Shown here: in pieces, positions 53,572 to 64,000 of the stretch
Layout: the number at the start of each line of letters is the position of its first letter
Numbering within the stretch: position 1 is the stretch's first letter
Source of the DNA: Neodiprion pinetum
Lineage: Eukaryota; Arthropoda; Insecta; Hymenoptera; Diprionidae
Length of the DNA: 64,000 nt
Reading direction: 5' to 3'
NCBI RefSeq assembly: GCF_021155775.2
Contig: NC_060236.1
Location: 29,650,238 to 29,714,237 of the forward strand
Made by a program: the position numbers and the translations under genes
Notes under the pieces: model-generated
Seen by the model: only the letters and a program-made list of their open reading frames with translations
What the model was told of the DNA's origin: nothing
Databases searched by the model: none

Positions 53572-56500
53572 CACCACATATATTTATATGGTGAAAAAGA
53601 AGTCGACGAGTACGGAAAAATAACGAACACAGTTTGACGGGAGGTCTATCGGTGGATTTCTTGGAAGTTCGGGGAATGATCGGCGGTCAGGGGAATAGCG
53701 AAGGGGTGGGTCGGGAGCGCGAATTTCTGGATGAGGTTGAGGTGCGGAGGCGCGGATGTACGGCCGAATCGCCTGCAGCCGGGGGAGCCAGACAGGCGGA
53801 TAGAGAGACGGAGGGAGAAAGAGAGGGCCAGAGAGGGACGCGAACGGGGGAAGGAGAGGGAAAACGAGATGGAACGAGAGAGGGAGAGAGAGAAGCCGGT
53901 TGCATGAGACTAGCGAAACTACCCGACCTCAAACAGCCCGCCTAGTGCGTTGAACCCCAAAATTAACGTAGTCAACCTGCACGGTCGAGAGCAAAGTTCT
54001 CAATTCCGTGCACATCGCGTTATTATACACGTTTCGTATAGTTTCAGCCCCGAACTCTCGGCGGATCGATACCTGCAATTTTAGGTAGTAACAAAAAAAA
54101 AAAAAGCAGAGTTGGGATCGATCGATCGATTGAATAATTCTATCTCTGAATCTTTTCACCAACCCGTCGTTGTATGGAATCACTAGGAAAGAGTTCAATT
54201 GTTATATATAGTTGCTAAAAAATTCTAGTAACATCAGAATGATCGGTCTAAAATTTCTATCTCTGAATCTTCTCACCAATCCGTCGTTATATGGAATCAC
54301 TAGGAAAGAGTTCAATTGTTATACGTAGTTACCAAACAATTCTAGTAACATCAGATTGACCGATCTGAAAATTCTATTCCTGAATCTTTACACCAACCCT
54401 TCGTTGTATGAATCACTAGGAACAAGTTCAATTGTTCTATAGTTACTAGAAAATTCTAGTAACACGAGATTGATTGATTAGAAAATTCTATCTCTGAATC
54501 TTGTCACCAACCCTCCGTTGTATGAATCACTAGGAGAGAGTTCAATTTTTGTATATAGTAACATAAGATTGATTGATCTGAAAATTCCATCTGCGATCTT
54601 TCCGTCAACCCTTCGTTACGTGAATCACTATGAAAAACGTAATTTGTTACATCCTTACTAGCAAGTTACTAGAATAGTCTGGTAAAATCGGTATCGTTAT
54701 AAGAACGGTTTAGTTATTGACGAATTTTTACGAAAATGTGGTAAAAGTAACCATATTCAGTGTTATTATGGTTCTGAAAACTGTGAGATTAAATATTATG
54801 ATCACAGCCGTTAAATATTCATTTCCATTTTGTTCCCAGAACTGTAATATTTTTTGGTTATGGTAAAAAAAAAAAAAAAAAAAATTATAGTACAAACTGG
54901 ACTGTACAGTGAACGCGGTTAAAAATTTCTCTCGATTCGTCAAACTGAACATTGCGCGTTGCCTGTAATATCACGCTTTTTTTCAGTTCAATTTCGGATC
55001 AAAAACGGTCGCACGAGCCGGATGAAATATTCGTGAATCCGAACTGAATCGGCGAACATTCGATCCCGAAGATTGGCGTGTGAGAAAAGGTGCGTGCAAG
55101 AGGTTTTATCCGTGATGACAGTAATCGCTGTGAGGTAAAATTATACCGTTTGCGTGAATTGCATGATAAGTGGGTTGTGTGTGAGACGATACGTGCAGTA
55201 AATTGCAAATGCGAACCACTGACGATCCGGCGCGTCGCGGCGCCTGTCTGCGAATACGCACTTGACCACAGCTGTATAATACACCATGGTACCCTGCACG
55301 TCATTGTTCGCTACACACGGCTAATACAAGCATGCATACGGTAAGTATATCTATATCTCTCTATATGCATGCGCGTGTGGCGACATGCGTGTACGATCCA
55401 CCGTAGCACGTATATATCTGATGTCCACATATCGATTATTGTACGTTACACCGTGGATATTTGTGGTTGGATTCGAGAGTTTTTTTTTCTTTTATTCTAT
55501 ATTCGGTATTGTTTCACTGGAATTCTGAGCCCGTTGGGACTTTGAATTTCGTATTAAAATTTTGAAAACACTTTTAGTGGATCCAAATTATCGTTACAGA
55601 TTAATTCAATCGCGACCATGTGTTTATGTATTATACATTACACGTATTGTCGCATGATGACTATGTACGTCCAGGGACCAGAGATTGATTACCGTTTATG
55701 CAATTTGGTGAAACACTGATTGCCCAAATTTATGACGATTATCTGGCCTGGTTAATTCGGCTCCGTTACCATGTCGATGTATTAATAATCGTGCACGCAT
55801 GGCCTGCAAGTACATACCTATAACTATATTGTTAAAGCCTGTACAATTATAGTGGCATAAAATCCTGCAGTTGAAGATTAAGGGGTAACCACTGCTCTAG
55901 GATTTTGGAAAATTCTCTATAGAAGTACGTAGCCGTATTTTTATTTAATTTAAATATTTTTCTATAAGCAATACACTGCTTTCTTTTGGCCAAAAATAGA
56001 TTCGTTTCTTCAAAAGTGCACTATTTCTACAAAATTTGATTTAAAAATAACCCTATGTACTTCTATAGGCAATAGTACATAGATTATAACATTTTTTTTT
56101 TGTTTTTTGTTCCAGGTCTTATACTTTGCGAGAAATCCGTCCTCCAGTGAAGTAGTTTAAAAAAACGGCGATTTCAAAGATTGTCTCTGTCGCCGCCATT
56201 TTGCATCAAAATGATAATAAGCAAATTTTTTTTTATACCTCAATATGTGTTGAATAAACCCTCTGAAAAGAAATCATATTCTATTTTTGATACTCCCAAA
56301 ATAAATCGTCAAAGTTGGGCCTTTTTTTCGGCCGCTAGTACGGCGTTACCCCTTAAACTAGCTCCTTTTATGATCGTCAAACGTTTCTAATTCCAAAAAA
56401 GCGTTAATAAATCTCAATATTGGATACGTATTCCGAGGATACTTTGAGTTTCTACTCTTCTGTCTAACCAGTTGTCTTAAACTTGACTTCACGCAGGTTT

Positions 56501-59500
56501 AAGTTTGTTGAAAATTTTTCGGAGAGCATAATATATTACAATTAGTGCACGATGCGCATTCGCACATGGCCATTTAACCGAATGCGAGACTAATGTACGC
56601 GGGAGAGAAGAGAGAAGAGAGGAAAGAGAGAGGGACTAGACGTTATGACCTGGATCGAAAACCTTGACCTTTCTTGTTTCAGTACGCTCTTAAGATCGCG
56701 TTAAATCAAACTCGTTGTTCGTATGTCGTGTAGCAACGTCGCGTGGCGCAAAGCCGTGGGAGGGGAAAATCATAAACTTGTGTTCAGCTTCCTAAGCTGT
56801 CATTTCTTTTTCGGATGAGAAAAAAACCTGCCTATCGAAAATCTCTTCCGAATTGATCACTAATTTGTCTTGAATTTTGAAATTTTTCTCAATTTCGAAC
56901 CAACAACTGGGTCGCTGATTCGCATCGCGTGGCGCGCGTGATTTCTGTTACATTTGCGAAAAAGAGGACGAGTCTACATAACTCGAGCAGCAGATATCTA
57001 TTTATATTATGCTGTTTACTCGGACGTTCGAATGCTCGTTACACGCTTTTTTCATCGTCACATACGTGGCTGCAACGTCGAGACTTAGTTGCGAACGATG
57101 CAGCGGTCATGACGTGTACACCTCGATTCACTTATCTAGCGATTATCTTCCCAGTTTTAACAGCTTTGCCGTTTCTCATTCCGATTATACTATCTGCGTT
57201 GAAAAGTACTCGTTGAACTACATACCGAGTGATTAGAAAATCTTTGAAGATATCGTAAGTTCGTCTGGCGAAGAGTAATTTCTTTCTTTTTTTTTTTTTA
57301 ATCGATTCGAGTTCATGTTACTTAAAGCATTGCAAAGTTCATACTTCGAATTTACGAAGCTTAATCGCAGCACGGTTGAAGGATGAAAAACACGTTTGTT
57401 CTTCCGAGTCTGCGACGATGGTAGAATAAAAAAAGTAAAGATAAATACCGGGACTGACTTTCGATCTGTGAGAATGAAAAAATTTTGTCACGGTGAAAAA
57501 AGCAATGCCTAAAATTTTCAGCTGAGAAATCCTTATAAATCACGTCAGCCATCTCTGTACACACAGCTGGAGAACAGCATCTCCCCGAAATATGATAGTC
57601 CTATAAAGTATCGCCCCCCTCAGAACAACACATGGACACAGCAGCTGTTTAACTATAAAGTATAATATGCGTGTATGAAAAAAACTGTATCATTATAAAT
57701 TAATGGGTTATTATTATGGTAAGAAGAGAAAGAAAAAAAAGGTGGAAGCTCAACAACGATTTCATATTCGTCTACGATATTCATTAGCCCGTTGATAATC
57801 GCTGGTTGTTCCGAATAAATGTAATTCATTCGTTCATTCATTCGTTCGTCATTCATTGAAATCGCAATGAAAATTCTTGGTGTCCTAATTCCATCAGTCA
57901 GAGTCAGACTTTTAGCGGGCTGAACTGCACAGTGCAGGATGCTAGATGCTAGCGACTAGAGCGTACCTCTCTTGCCCTCCCGCTGGTTGACCCCCCGCCA
58001 CCACCCCCGTACCTCGGCCCCCGGCCCCCCGGGGAACCTTGTGATGTTGGCTTAATACGATAATGAAGTGATGGGCCTGACCTAGGCTGCACACTGGCCG
58101 TGACCTTGACCAAATAGTCCCCCACACACGCGTCTAGTCGTCAATGTGAACATACGACGTGTGTGGATGGATTTAGATAGGTGAGGATCTGCATGATTTT
58201 TTCTCTTCTTTCTTCCATCGCTAAATACCTCGATGTTTCTACATTGTAGCTTCTTGTCAGGTTGCTCTATTAATAACGAAACGGGAACGCAAGTGACAAG
58301 ACTTCAAATACTGCACGGGGGGTAGTTTCCATCATAGTTTTTCTAACAACTCCTTCCGGTTTACGATCCCGGTCCTTATCTGACTTCGGTGTAATCTGTA
58401 TTTGCATATATATATATATGTATATTGCCTCCGAGTGATCACCACGAGCCACTAAAATTGTACGAACGAATTGACTGCATTTTGAGATTAGAACGATTCG
58501 AAAGACGGTATGATTTCAGTCGCTGTACGAGCCGCGAAGTGTTTGGAATCTTCTCGAATACACAAGGCGGATTCGGTTTCGTGTGATTTATGGTTTCAGG
58601 CACACGAAGCTGCGTGTACCGATAGAGCGTAAGCACAGCCCTATCGGACAGTGGAAGGTATCGTTCTGCATTATCCTAATACCGAAAGAACGTTGAATGC
58701 GTCATGTATAGTCATACCGTACGCAAGTACGGTATATAAAGCAGCATCGAACATGTGTACTGAAAAAGTTCGGATTTAACCGGCGAAGAAATCTTGACAC
58801 ATCTCGACTTGGGTGTACGTGTACGCAACCGTGGATGCAGAGTATGGTTGAATTACGTGTGTGCAGCGTTCGATCTGGTTACGCGAGTATAGTTAGACAA
58901 TCTATGTGTCTAAGTATGTAACGAACGCCGGGTGCAGGCAGTGGGGGCGTTGGCAAAAGGAAAAAGTACATACCTGAACGATAAAAGAAATAGAAATACT
59001 TTCCAGATAGTAGCAAAATGTAGGCAAGAAGAAGAAGAAGAAGAAGAAGAAGAAGAGGAGGAATGAGAGTAAGGAGGAGGAGGGAAAGATTAAGCCGACC
59101 GGAGTTACTGCCACGTGTAGAGATCGCGATAACCCCTTGACAGGTCCAGCTTCTTTGCAGCATCTTCGACAAATCCGTTTACGTATAATGTAGTATATGA
59201 CTGTGCACACTGTGCACCGTACATGTTTTCAACGTGAAACAGCTTTATTGTAACCCCCTTTCGACAGCCACACTGCAGATGCTGCAGTGAAGCAGAATTC
59301 AAAAATAATGGGTGCAACGTCGTCGATGATGTCCCGCGTTTTTCTGCTCCGCAGGTGAAACGATATCGAAAAACGCGAGGTTGAAGTGAGTAACGTTAAC
59401 GTCATGAAACATCTTCATGATGACTTTCAAGGAGTTGGTTTTTGCAAAATGTAGATACGTTTGGTTCGGTATGATTTAGGTACTAAATTTCAGACAATTC

Positions 59501-60731
59501 TAATCGTGGGAAGTAAAAATTTTTTTTAATCATGCATCGTTGCACTAACTAACATACCAAACAATACTTTCTTTGCTATTTCCGTAAATAAATCGACTAC
59601 ATCGCGGTTTCTGACAAAAGGTAGCGCGGAAAGTAGAAATTGTACCATATGCGCATACGGGGACTTTTTGCGAGAAAGAAAAATCCCCATATGAAAATAA
59701 CTATTCCCAGCTTCTCCACGCCCCTTTCTCTTCCGTTACCGGCCGATTAACCGAATTTCAAATTTCCCACCGATACTCGAAATCGGTGTCGTGCAACGTG
59801 CGTGCGAAGCGAAGATGCGTCATGCGTGTCGTGTAACGCGTGTCCGTTTTGCGAACGGATCGAATCAGCGTCGATAGCGCACCACTGTTTGAGCGAACGC
59901 ATGCGGGGCGGCATGATCAACCGAGTTGTCGGTTGCAGAGAGAACGGTCCAGAAACCCGGGAGAAAGAGAGAATAACCGATGAGATATAACACTGGCTTG
60001 TGAGAGAGTTGGCGATGGGAGGTTAGGGGGAGAGGGATCGAGGGGCCTGGGACTGAGGTACGGAATCGAACTCTCTGCAGAGGGGGATTTCAGGTCGTGA
60101 AACTCGTCCTGGGCTCCCCGGTATCGACGAGCTGCATTAACCGCGTACCGCGTTGGATCTTTCTCGGAGAAACAACGACGAGGACGAAGAGAAAACCGTG
60201 ACGATGAGGAATCGCCGTTAAGCGATCACCCGTTGACTCCCAAGGAAGGGAAAAAGCGAGCTGCGTTCGCGTTGAGGAAAAAGGAAATACCTCGGGACCG
60301 GGAAGCTGCCGGTATAGGTACGAGTCGAGAGTTCAAGCTCGCTACTTACGGGGTTGAGCCAGGGCGATGACGTTCTCGGTCTTCGCCGCGTACTCGTCGA
60401 CCTCCTCGTGCCTCGTAAGCCCGGGCTCAACCTGGTCCACCGGCTGGTCCGACTGTATGCCGTAAAGGTCCATCAGCCTCGATATTGGCGGTATCTTCGG
60501 CAAGGGGCGCCCGGTCATGTTCGGCGCCTGCTTCAACCCCAGCTTCGAGAGTATCTGCTCCTTTATCGCCTGCAGACTCAGCGCACGCAGATCCTCGTGC
60601 ATCCGACACGCGTTGCAGCTACCCCCTGCCGCCTGCGCAACCAGTGTCGTCTTCCTGACCGCGTTTCGGCTTAGACTTATGCCGTCCAATGCCCCAAGCA
60701 GCACCAAACACAGGACCAGTAACCTCGTCAT
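48925..60731 (-). CDS. myo: Myoglianin (GDF8/GDF11-type TGF-beta ligand)
   Basis: Three exons: 60731-60350, 50336-49721, 49144-48925, joined in phases 1 and 2 to 405 residues. The start at 60731 gives a clean signal peptide (MTRLLVLCLVLLGALDGISL); ATG 60773 is in frame 14 codons upstream. The prodomain begins CNACRMHEDLRALSLQAIKEQ followed by ILSKLGLKQAPN, the inhibitory-helix region of myostatin-type precursors. Exon 2 carries GDWIVIDVKRMVALWFKHP and the furin site RIKR. The mature part has nine cysteines: LNCDEASQESRCCRYKLTVD, FEKFGWDWIIAPKRYDANYC, GPCCTARRMS and VVERCGCS. CCRYxLTVDFExFGWDWIIAPKRYxANYCSG is the signature of GDF8/GDF11, whose insect ortholog is myoglianin. It signals through Babo and regulates muscle, neuron remodelling and moulting hormone. 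Intron 1 is 10 kb (50337-60349) and intron 2 is 576 bp. Confidence 0.97.
53534..53564. repeat. (TA)n microsatellite
   Basis: Pure TA run in myoglianin intron 1. Confidence 0.9.
54135..54680. repeat. Minisatellite, about five degenerate copies of a ~117-bp unit
   Basis: The string TATCTCTGAATCTT or a variant starts copies at 54141, 54258, 54375, 54489 and about 54588. Each copy continues with CACCAACCCKTCGTTRTATG, then AATCACTAGGAA and GAGTTCAATTGTTATA, then a TTCTAGTAACA block. Spacing is 117, 117, 114 and about 99 bp. The later copies are shortened and more diverged. Confidence 0.9.
55882..56352. mobile_element. TTAA-flanked MITE candidate (piggyBac-type target site)
   Basis: Ends GGGGTAAC (55882) and GTTACCCC (ending 56352) are inverted repeats flanked on both sides by TTAA (55878-55881 and 56353-56356), the target duplication typical of piggyBac-type elements. 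A subterminal inverted repeat strengthens the case: CTATAGAAGTACGTAGCCGT near 55917 pairs with the complement of the sequence around 56044-56069. 471 bp, no transposase frame. Confidence 0.7.
59026..59058. repeat. (AAG)n microsatellite
   Basis: About 11 AAG units in myoglianin intron 1. Confidence 0.9.
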
Positions 60732-61918
60732 TTTAAATGTTCCCACAGTTCCTCCTTCACCTCGATGATGCACAATTTTTAATAAAATTAAAAATTTTTT
60801 TTTATCGTTAATCGTTTCTCCCTTTACTTCTGTACTTGGTTACCTTGATAATATATTCTTTCGATCAGCAACGATATCGTATAGTCTTTTATCACACCTA
60901 CGAAACGACCGTGCAGAGTACAACATGCATTCACGTTAGACCATCGCATAATCGGACGGGTTACTGCATCGTTTACGACTACGGGACGGCACGCGGGTGC
61001 GTGGAGTATGGACTTTGGCCCGATTTCGAGTGTCCAACAATTTTTACCTTACTTTTTCTTTCTTGCTTCTTCCTTATCGCGTTTCTTCAATTCCCACAAT
61101 GTTCCTCCTTTCAAACTCCGCTCCGCTTGTTTCGTTAAATTTGCGGTTACGTTTAGTTTTAGTTCCTTTTCGGATTCGTTTTTCTCAAACTGACACGTAC
61201 GTACGATTAGTTAAACCCACCGAAACTCGTTTTGCAATCCAAGGATGAACGATGCTGCAGAACATTCTTATTGTTTTTTGATTTTATTTATTTATTTATT
61301 TTTTTCTAACAATCGTCAATACATCTTAGGAGATTGGTTATAATAAACGAAGTTCGTATTTGTACACGTTTTTAAAATTGATTTTAACAGGTGTTGCCGC
61401 GTTTCTTTGATTCACAACACAATTCGATTATCCTTCCCTCTTGTTGTAATATTCCTTGGTTATTTCGTGTATCGAAGAATTTTGTTTTTTTTTCTCTCTT
61501 CCGCAGCTTTTCTTCCAATTATTCAACAGTACACCAGACGATTGACGGGTAACGGTTGATAATTGTCGGTATGCAAAACCGTGGTAATTCGGTCGTCAGA
61601 TGGTCGAAACGGTGACGAACAATGCCAAGTAAACAGCAGTTTAGTATACATACACTGATCCCTACCAGGGGATACGTCAATCGAGGAACATCCGCGATTC
61701 GGGTATGGTACCAGCTAACTGCTGCAGTAACTTTTAAACCGACGACGTGCTAAATGCACACGATAACTTTCCAACGCAGTATGTATGAATAATACAATTT
61801 GGAGCGCGGTTAATATTTCATTTCTTTTCCCGAAACCGTTCAATTAAATGATTATTTTATCCAGCAGCACCACACAGAGACACGTATATGTAAAAACAAA
61901 AACACACTGTGCAGTTAT

Positions 61919-61921
<3 letters not shown>

Positions 61922-61968
<47 letters not shown>
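61922..61968. repeat. (TA)n microsatellite
   Basis: Pure TA run of about 23 units. Confidence 0.95.
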
Positions 61969-61972
<4 letters not shown>

Positions 61973-62437
61973 TTCGCGCATTTGATGCACCTCAGTTTGA
62001 TTATATTTGTATATTATACGTACGACGACGAGCTTGGTGCGACGATGTCGTTCTCAATGCGAGAATTATTGCACGGTTATTGTTATTGTTTGGATTTTTT
62101 TTTTTTCTATCTTGTTCTGCGACCGTTGTAACAAATTGTTGCACACAAGGTTCTAATTCACATGCGCGTCGAAGAGAGAGAAAACAAAAACGTAACCAAA
62201 CATATGAGAATTGAAAAAAAAAAAAAAAATGAAACCAAGTAAAATGAAATAAAAAATAAAAAAAAATAAATAAACCTCCAACTTCCCGAAGCGTGCGAAG
62301 TGCGGTAAACTTGAACTTGATGCTTGTAACTTTTTAAAACTCCTTTAAACCGTCTTACGTCTTAATTCGCGATATCATAACGACGACGACGACGACGAAC
62401 CGGCGAACGCAAGACAAACGGACAGACGGACGGTTGG

Positions 62438-62690
62438 ACAGATACAGAGAGAAAAGAGACAGAGAGAGGGAGGGAGATACAGAGAGAGTGAGAGAGGGGG
62501 GGAGGGGGGAAGGAGAGGGGGAGGGAAAAAGACAGAGACAGTGTGCGGGAGCAAAGGGGGCTAACAGGGGGTCCAGAGAGAGGGAGAGGGAGAGAGCTAG
62601 AGAGAGGGGGTGACGGAAGAGAGAGAGAGAGAGAGAGAGAGATGGAAAGAGAAAAGAACAGGGAAAGAGAGAGAGAGAGCGGGGCTGATC
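62438..62690. repeat. GA-rich purine tract
   Basis: About 250 bp almost wholly of A and G on the plus strand, with several pure (GA)n runs. Such tracts can bind GAGA-type factors, but here that is inference. Confidence 0.8.
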
Positions 62691-62925
62691 TGTCAAGTGA
62701 CGAATACGATCGTTTTAGGTGTTCAAAAGTTTACGGCGGCAAGTGGGCAAGTGGGATGCTAGAAGCTTGCTGGCCTGTCAAGCACTGAGTCAGGAGACGC
62801 TGGTCCTCTCTGCATATATGCCGTGTGTGGACTGCCAACTACTCTGCACGGACTGACGGAGTAACCCGGCTCCGAAGGAGTTGTTAATCTTTACTCCTGT
62901 TTTACTCTGATGCGGTGGATACTAC

Positions 62926-62970
62926 TGTTGCTGCTGCTGCTGCTGTTGCTGCTGTTGTGCTGCTGCCGCT
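62926..62970. repeat. (TGC/TGT)n repeat
   Basis: About 15 trinucleotide units, equivalent to CAG repeats on the minus strand. Confidence 0.85.
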
Positions 62971-63884
62971 TGTGACGACGATATATTTGTGACCACGACA
63001 CAACGGTGGCGGCGGCGGCGACGACGGCGACGGAGAGCGTCGAGAGGCGAGCGACGAACGAGGCGGGAACGCGATCGTGAATGCTTTTGCATCATATGCG
63101 CACGTTCTCGTCATCTATTTATTACCGCCACACCTGTATCGTTATATTTATTATATATGTATATGTGCTTCTCGCTACGGCGGCGGGGATCCCCCGCTTT
63201 ACCCTTCGGATTTGCGATTATAGAGAAATTAGAAAGCCCGCGGCCCAACCCCGTCCACTCGCTTAAACAAAGTCGATAGGCTACGCGGTACACGTCGGGG
63301 ACCAGATGGGTTCAATCGCTACTTGTGTGATCGAGAGAGGTGAGGTCAACCCCGATAAAGCCGTTCGATTAATTCATTTATGAACAATTTCTATTCGACA
63401 GACCGACGGTATTTGTTATCTCGGATTTATGAGATTCGAGTACAAATGAATTACAGAATTTCTAGACTGTCTTTAAGCCTGTTTCACATTTTATTTCTAA
63501 AAAGAAGTTGTAGCTGTCAACTTCTCGCTCATTTCACCGATCGCGGTTGATTATATACCGAATAATATTTGATCTGTACACAAAAAAATATCATTCGGAG
63601 AGAATTTTTTTGGTAGGGATTTCTTCTTCTTGTCATTTTAAATTATTTGTAATTTTATACCGTTGTACGGCACGCAATAATACGTGAGGTTAACCATGGC
63701 CGTAATTTTTTTATCTGACATATTTTCGGTTTTTTTGAAAAAAAAAACAGAGGGCAGGTTGCGGTCGTTTCAAGCTTTAACGCAACTGTTGGAACTCTTC
63801 TCGCCATTTCACATGCTAACTCGCAGCACTGTAAATGAAATTTCCAAATTCTCAGATCCTGAAAGCAGTTTTTGGTTCAACAAA

Positions 63885-63976
63885 ATCCTATCTCTGAAAC
63901 TCGTTGAACGACATCGTATGTCCAAAGTGATCTCCGAAGACATACGACGTTCTTGAACCAAATTCTGAGATAGGAT
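63885..63976. repeat. Imperfect palindrome near right edge
   Basis: AATCCTATCTCTGAAACTCG from about 63887 is roughly complementary to the sequence ending in GAGATAGGAT near 63975, with further pairing of CGTATGTC with GACATACG. Arms of about 40 bp at around 70 percent match. Possibly the end of a mobile element cut by the window. Confidence 0.45.
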
Positions 63977-64000
63977 GCCTTTACTCTCAGTCGACGATAT

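Larger units (their letters stand above)
50337..60349 (-). other. 10-kb intron 1 of myoglianin
   Basis: Donor GTAAGT at 60349 and acceptor TTCTTCCAG at 50337. Contains the 117-bp minisatellite, a TTAA-flanked MITE candidate, TA and AAG microsatellites and otherwise unremarkable AT-rich DNA. No internal coding exon is needed: exons 1 and 2 join in phase and produce a contiguous prodomain. Confidence 0.85.
60732..64000. other. Upstream region of myoglianin
   Basis: Presumed 5' UTR and promoter of myoglianin (minus strand), with a GC-rich section at about 62.3-63.3 kb made of CGA/GGC trinucleotides, a long GA-rich tract and CAG-type repeats. No coding exon recognised to the window edge. Confidence 0.45.

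Noticed and set aside
62355..62788. Ser/Leu- and Arg/Glu-repeat open frames on both strands
   Set aside because: Direct translations of the GA-rich purine tract.

Overview
Eukaryotic nuclear DNA, almost certainly from an insect. Genes have short introns (about 77 bp to several kb) with GT-AG boundaries, the intergenic DNA is AT-rich and full of microsatellites, and eIF2-gamma and Su(var)3-9 share first exons, an arrangement known from insects. A holometabolous insect, possibly hymenopteran, is a guess I cannot test from this window. All exon models below were built by hand from splice signals, reading phase and recognised protein families.

Left third (0-21.5 kb) is gene-dense and mostly housekeeping. 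In order: the 5' part of a GRAMD1/Aster sterol-transfer gene (minus, runs off the left edge); RpS27A ubiquitin-ribosomal fusion (minus); NSA2 ribosome-biogenesis factor (minus); the combined eIF2-gamma / Su(var)3-9 locus (plus); sulfide:quinone oxidoreductase (plus); a small lysine-rich protein resembling SMKR1 (plus); and the actin-related chromatin remodelling subunit Bap55 (minus).

Middle and right (21.5-64 kb) is gene-poor and holds two TGF-beta superfamily ligand genes of the activin/myostatin branch on the minus strand: an activin-beta-like gene (30.9-35.2 kb) and myoglianin (48.9-60.7 kb). They share intron position and phase at two places, so they look like an ancient tandem pair. The rest is AT-rich DNA, dinucleotide and trinucleotide repeats, a 117-bp minisatellite in myoglianin intron 1, and at least three non-autonomous DNA-transposon-like elements recognised by terminal inverted repeats and target-site duplications.

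The left cluster mixes translation (RpS27A, NSA2, eIF2-gamma) with chromatin genes (Su(var)3-9, Bap55). The right half is a developmental-signalling domain with large non-coding flanks, as expected for genes with complex regulation. No rRNA, tRNA, CRISPR array or virus-derived gene was recognised.
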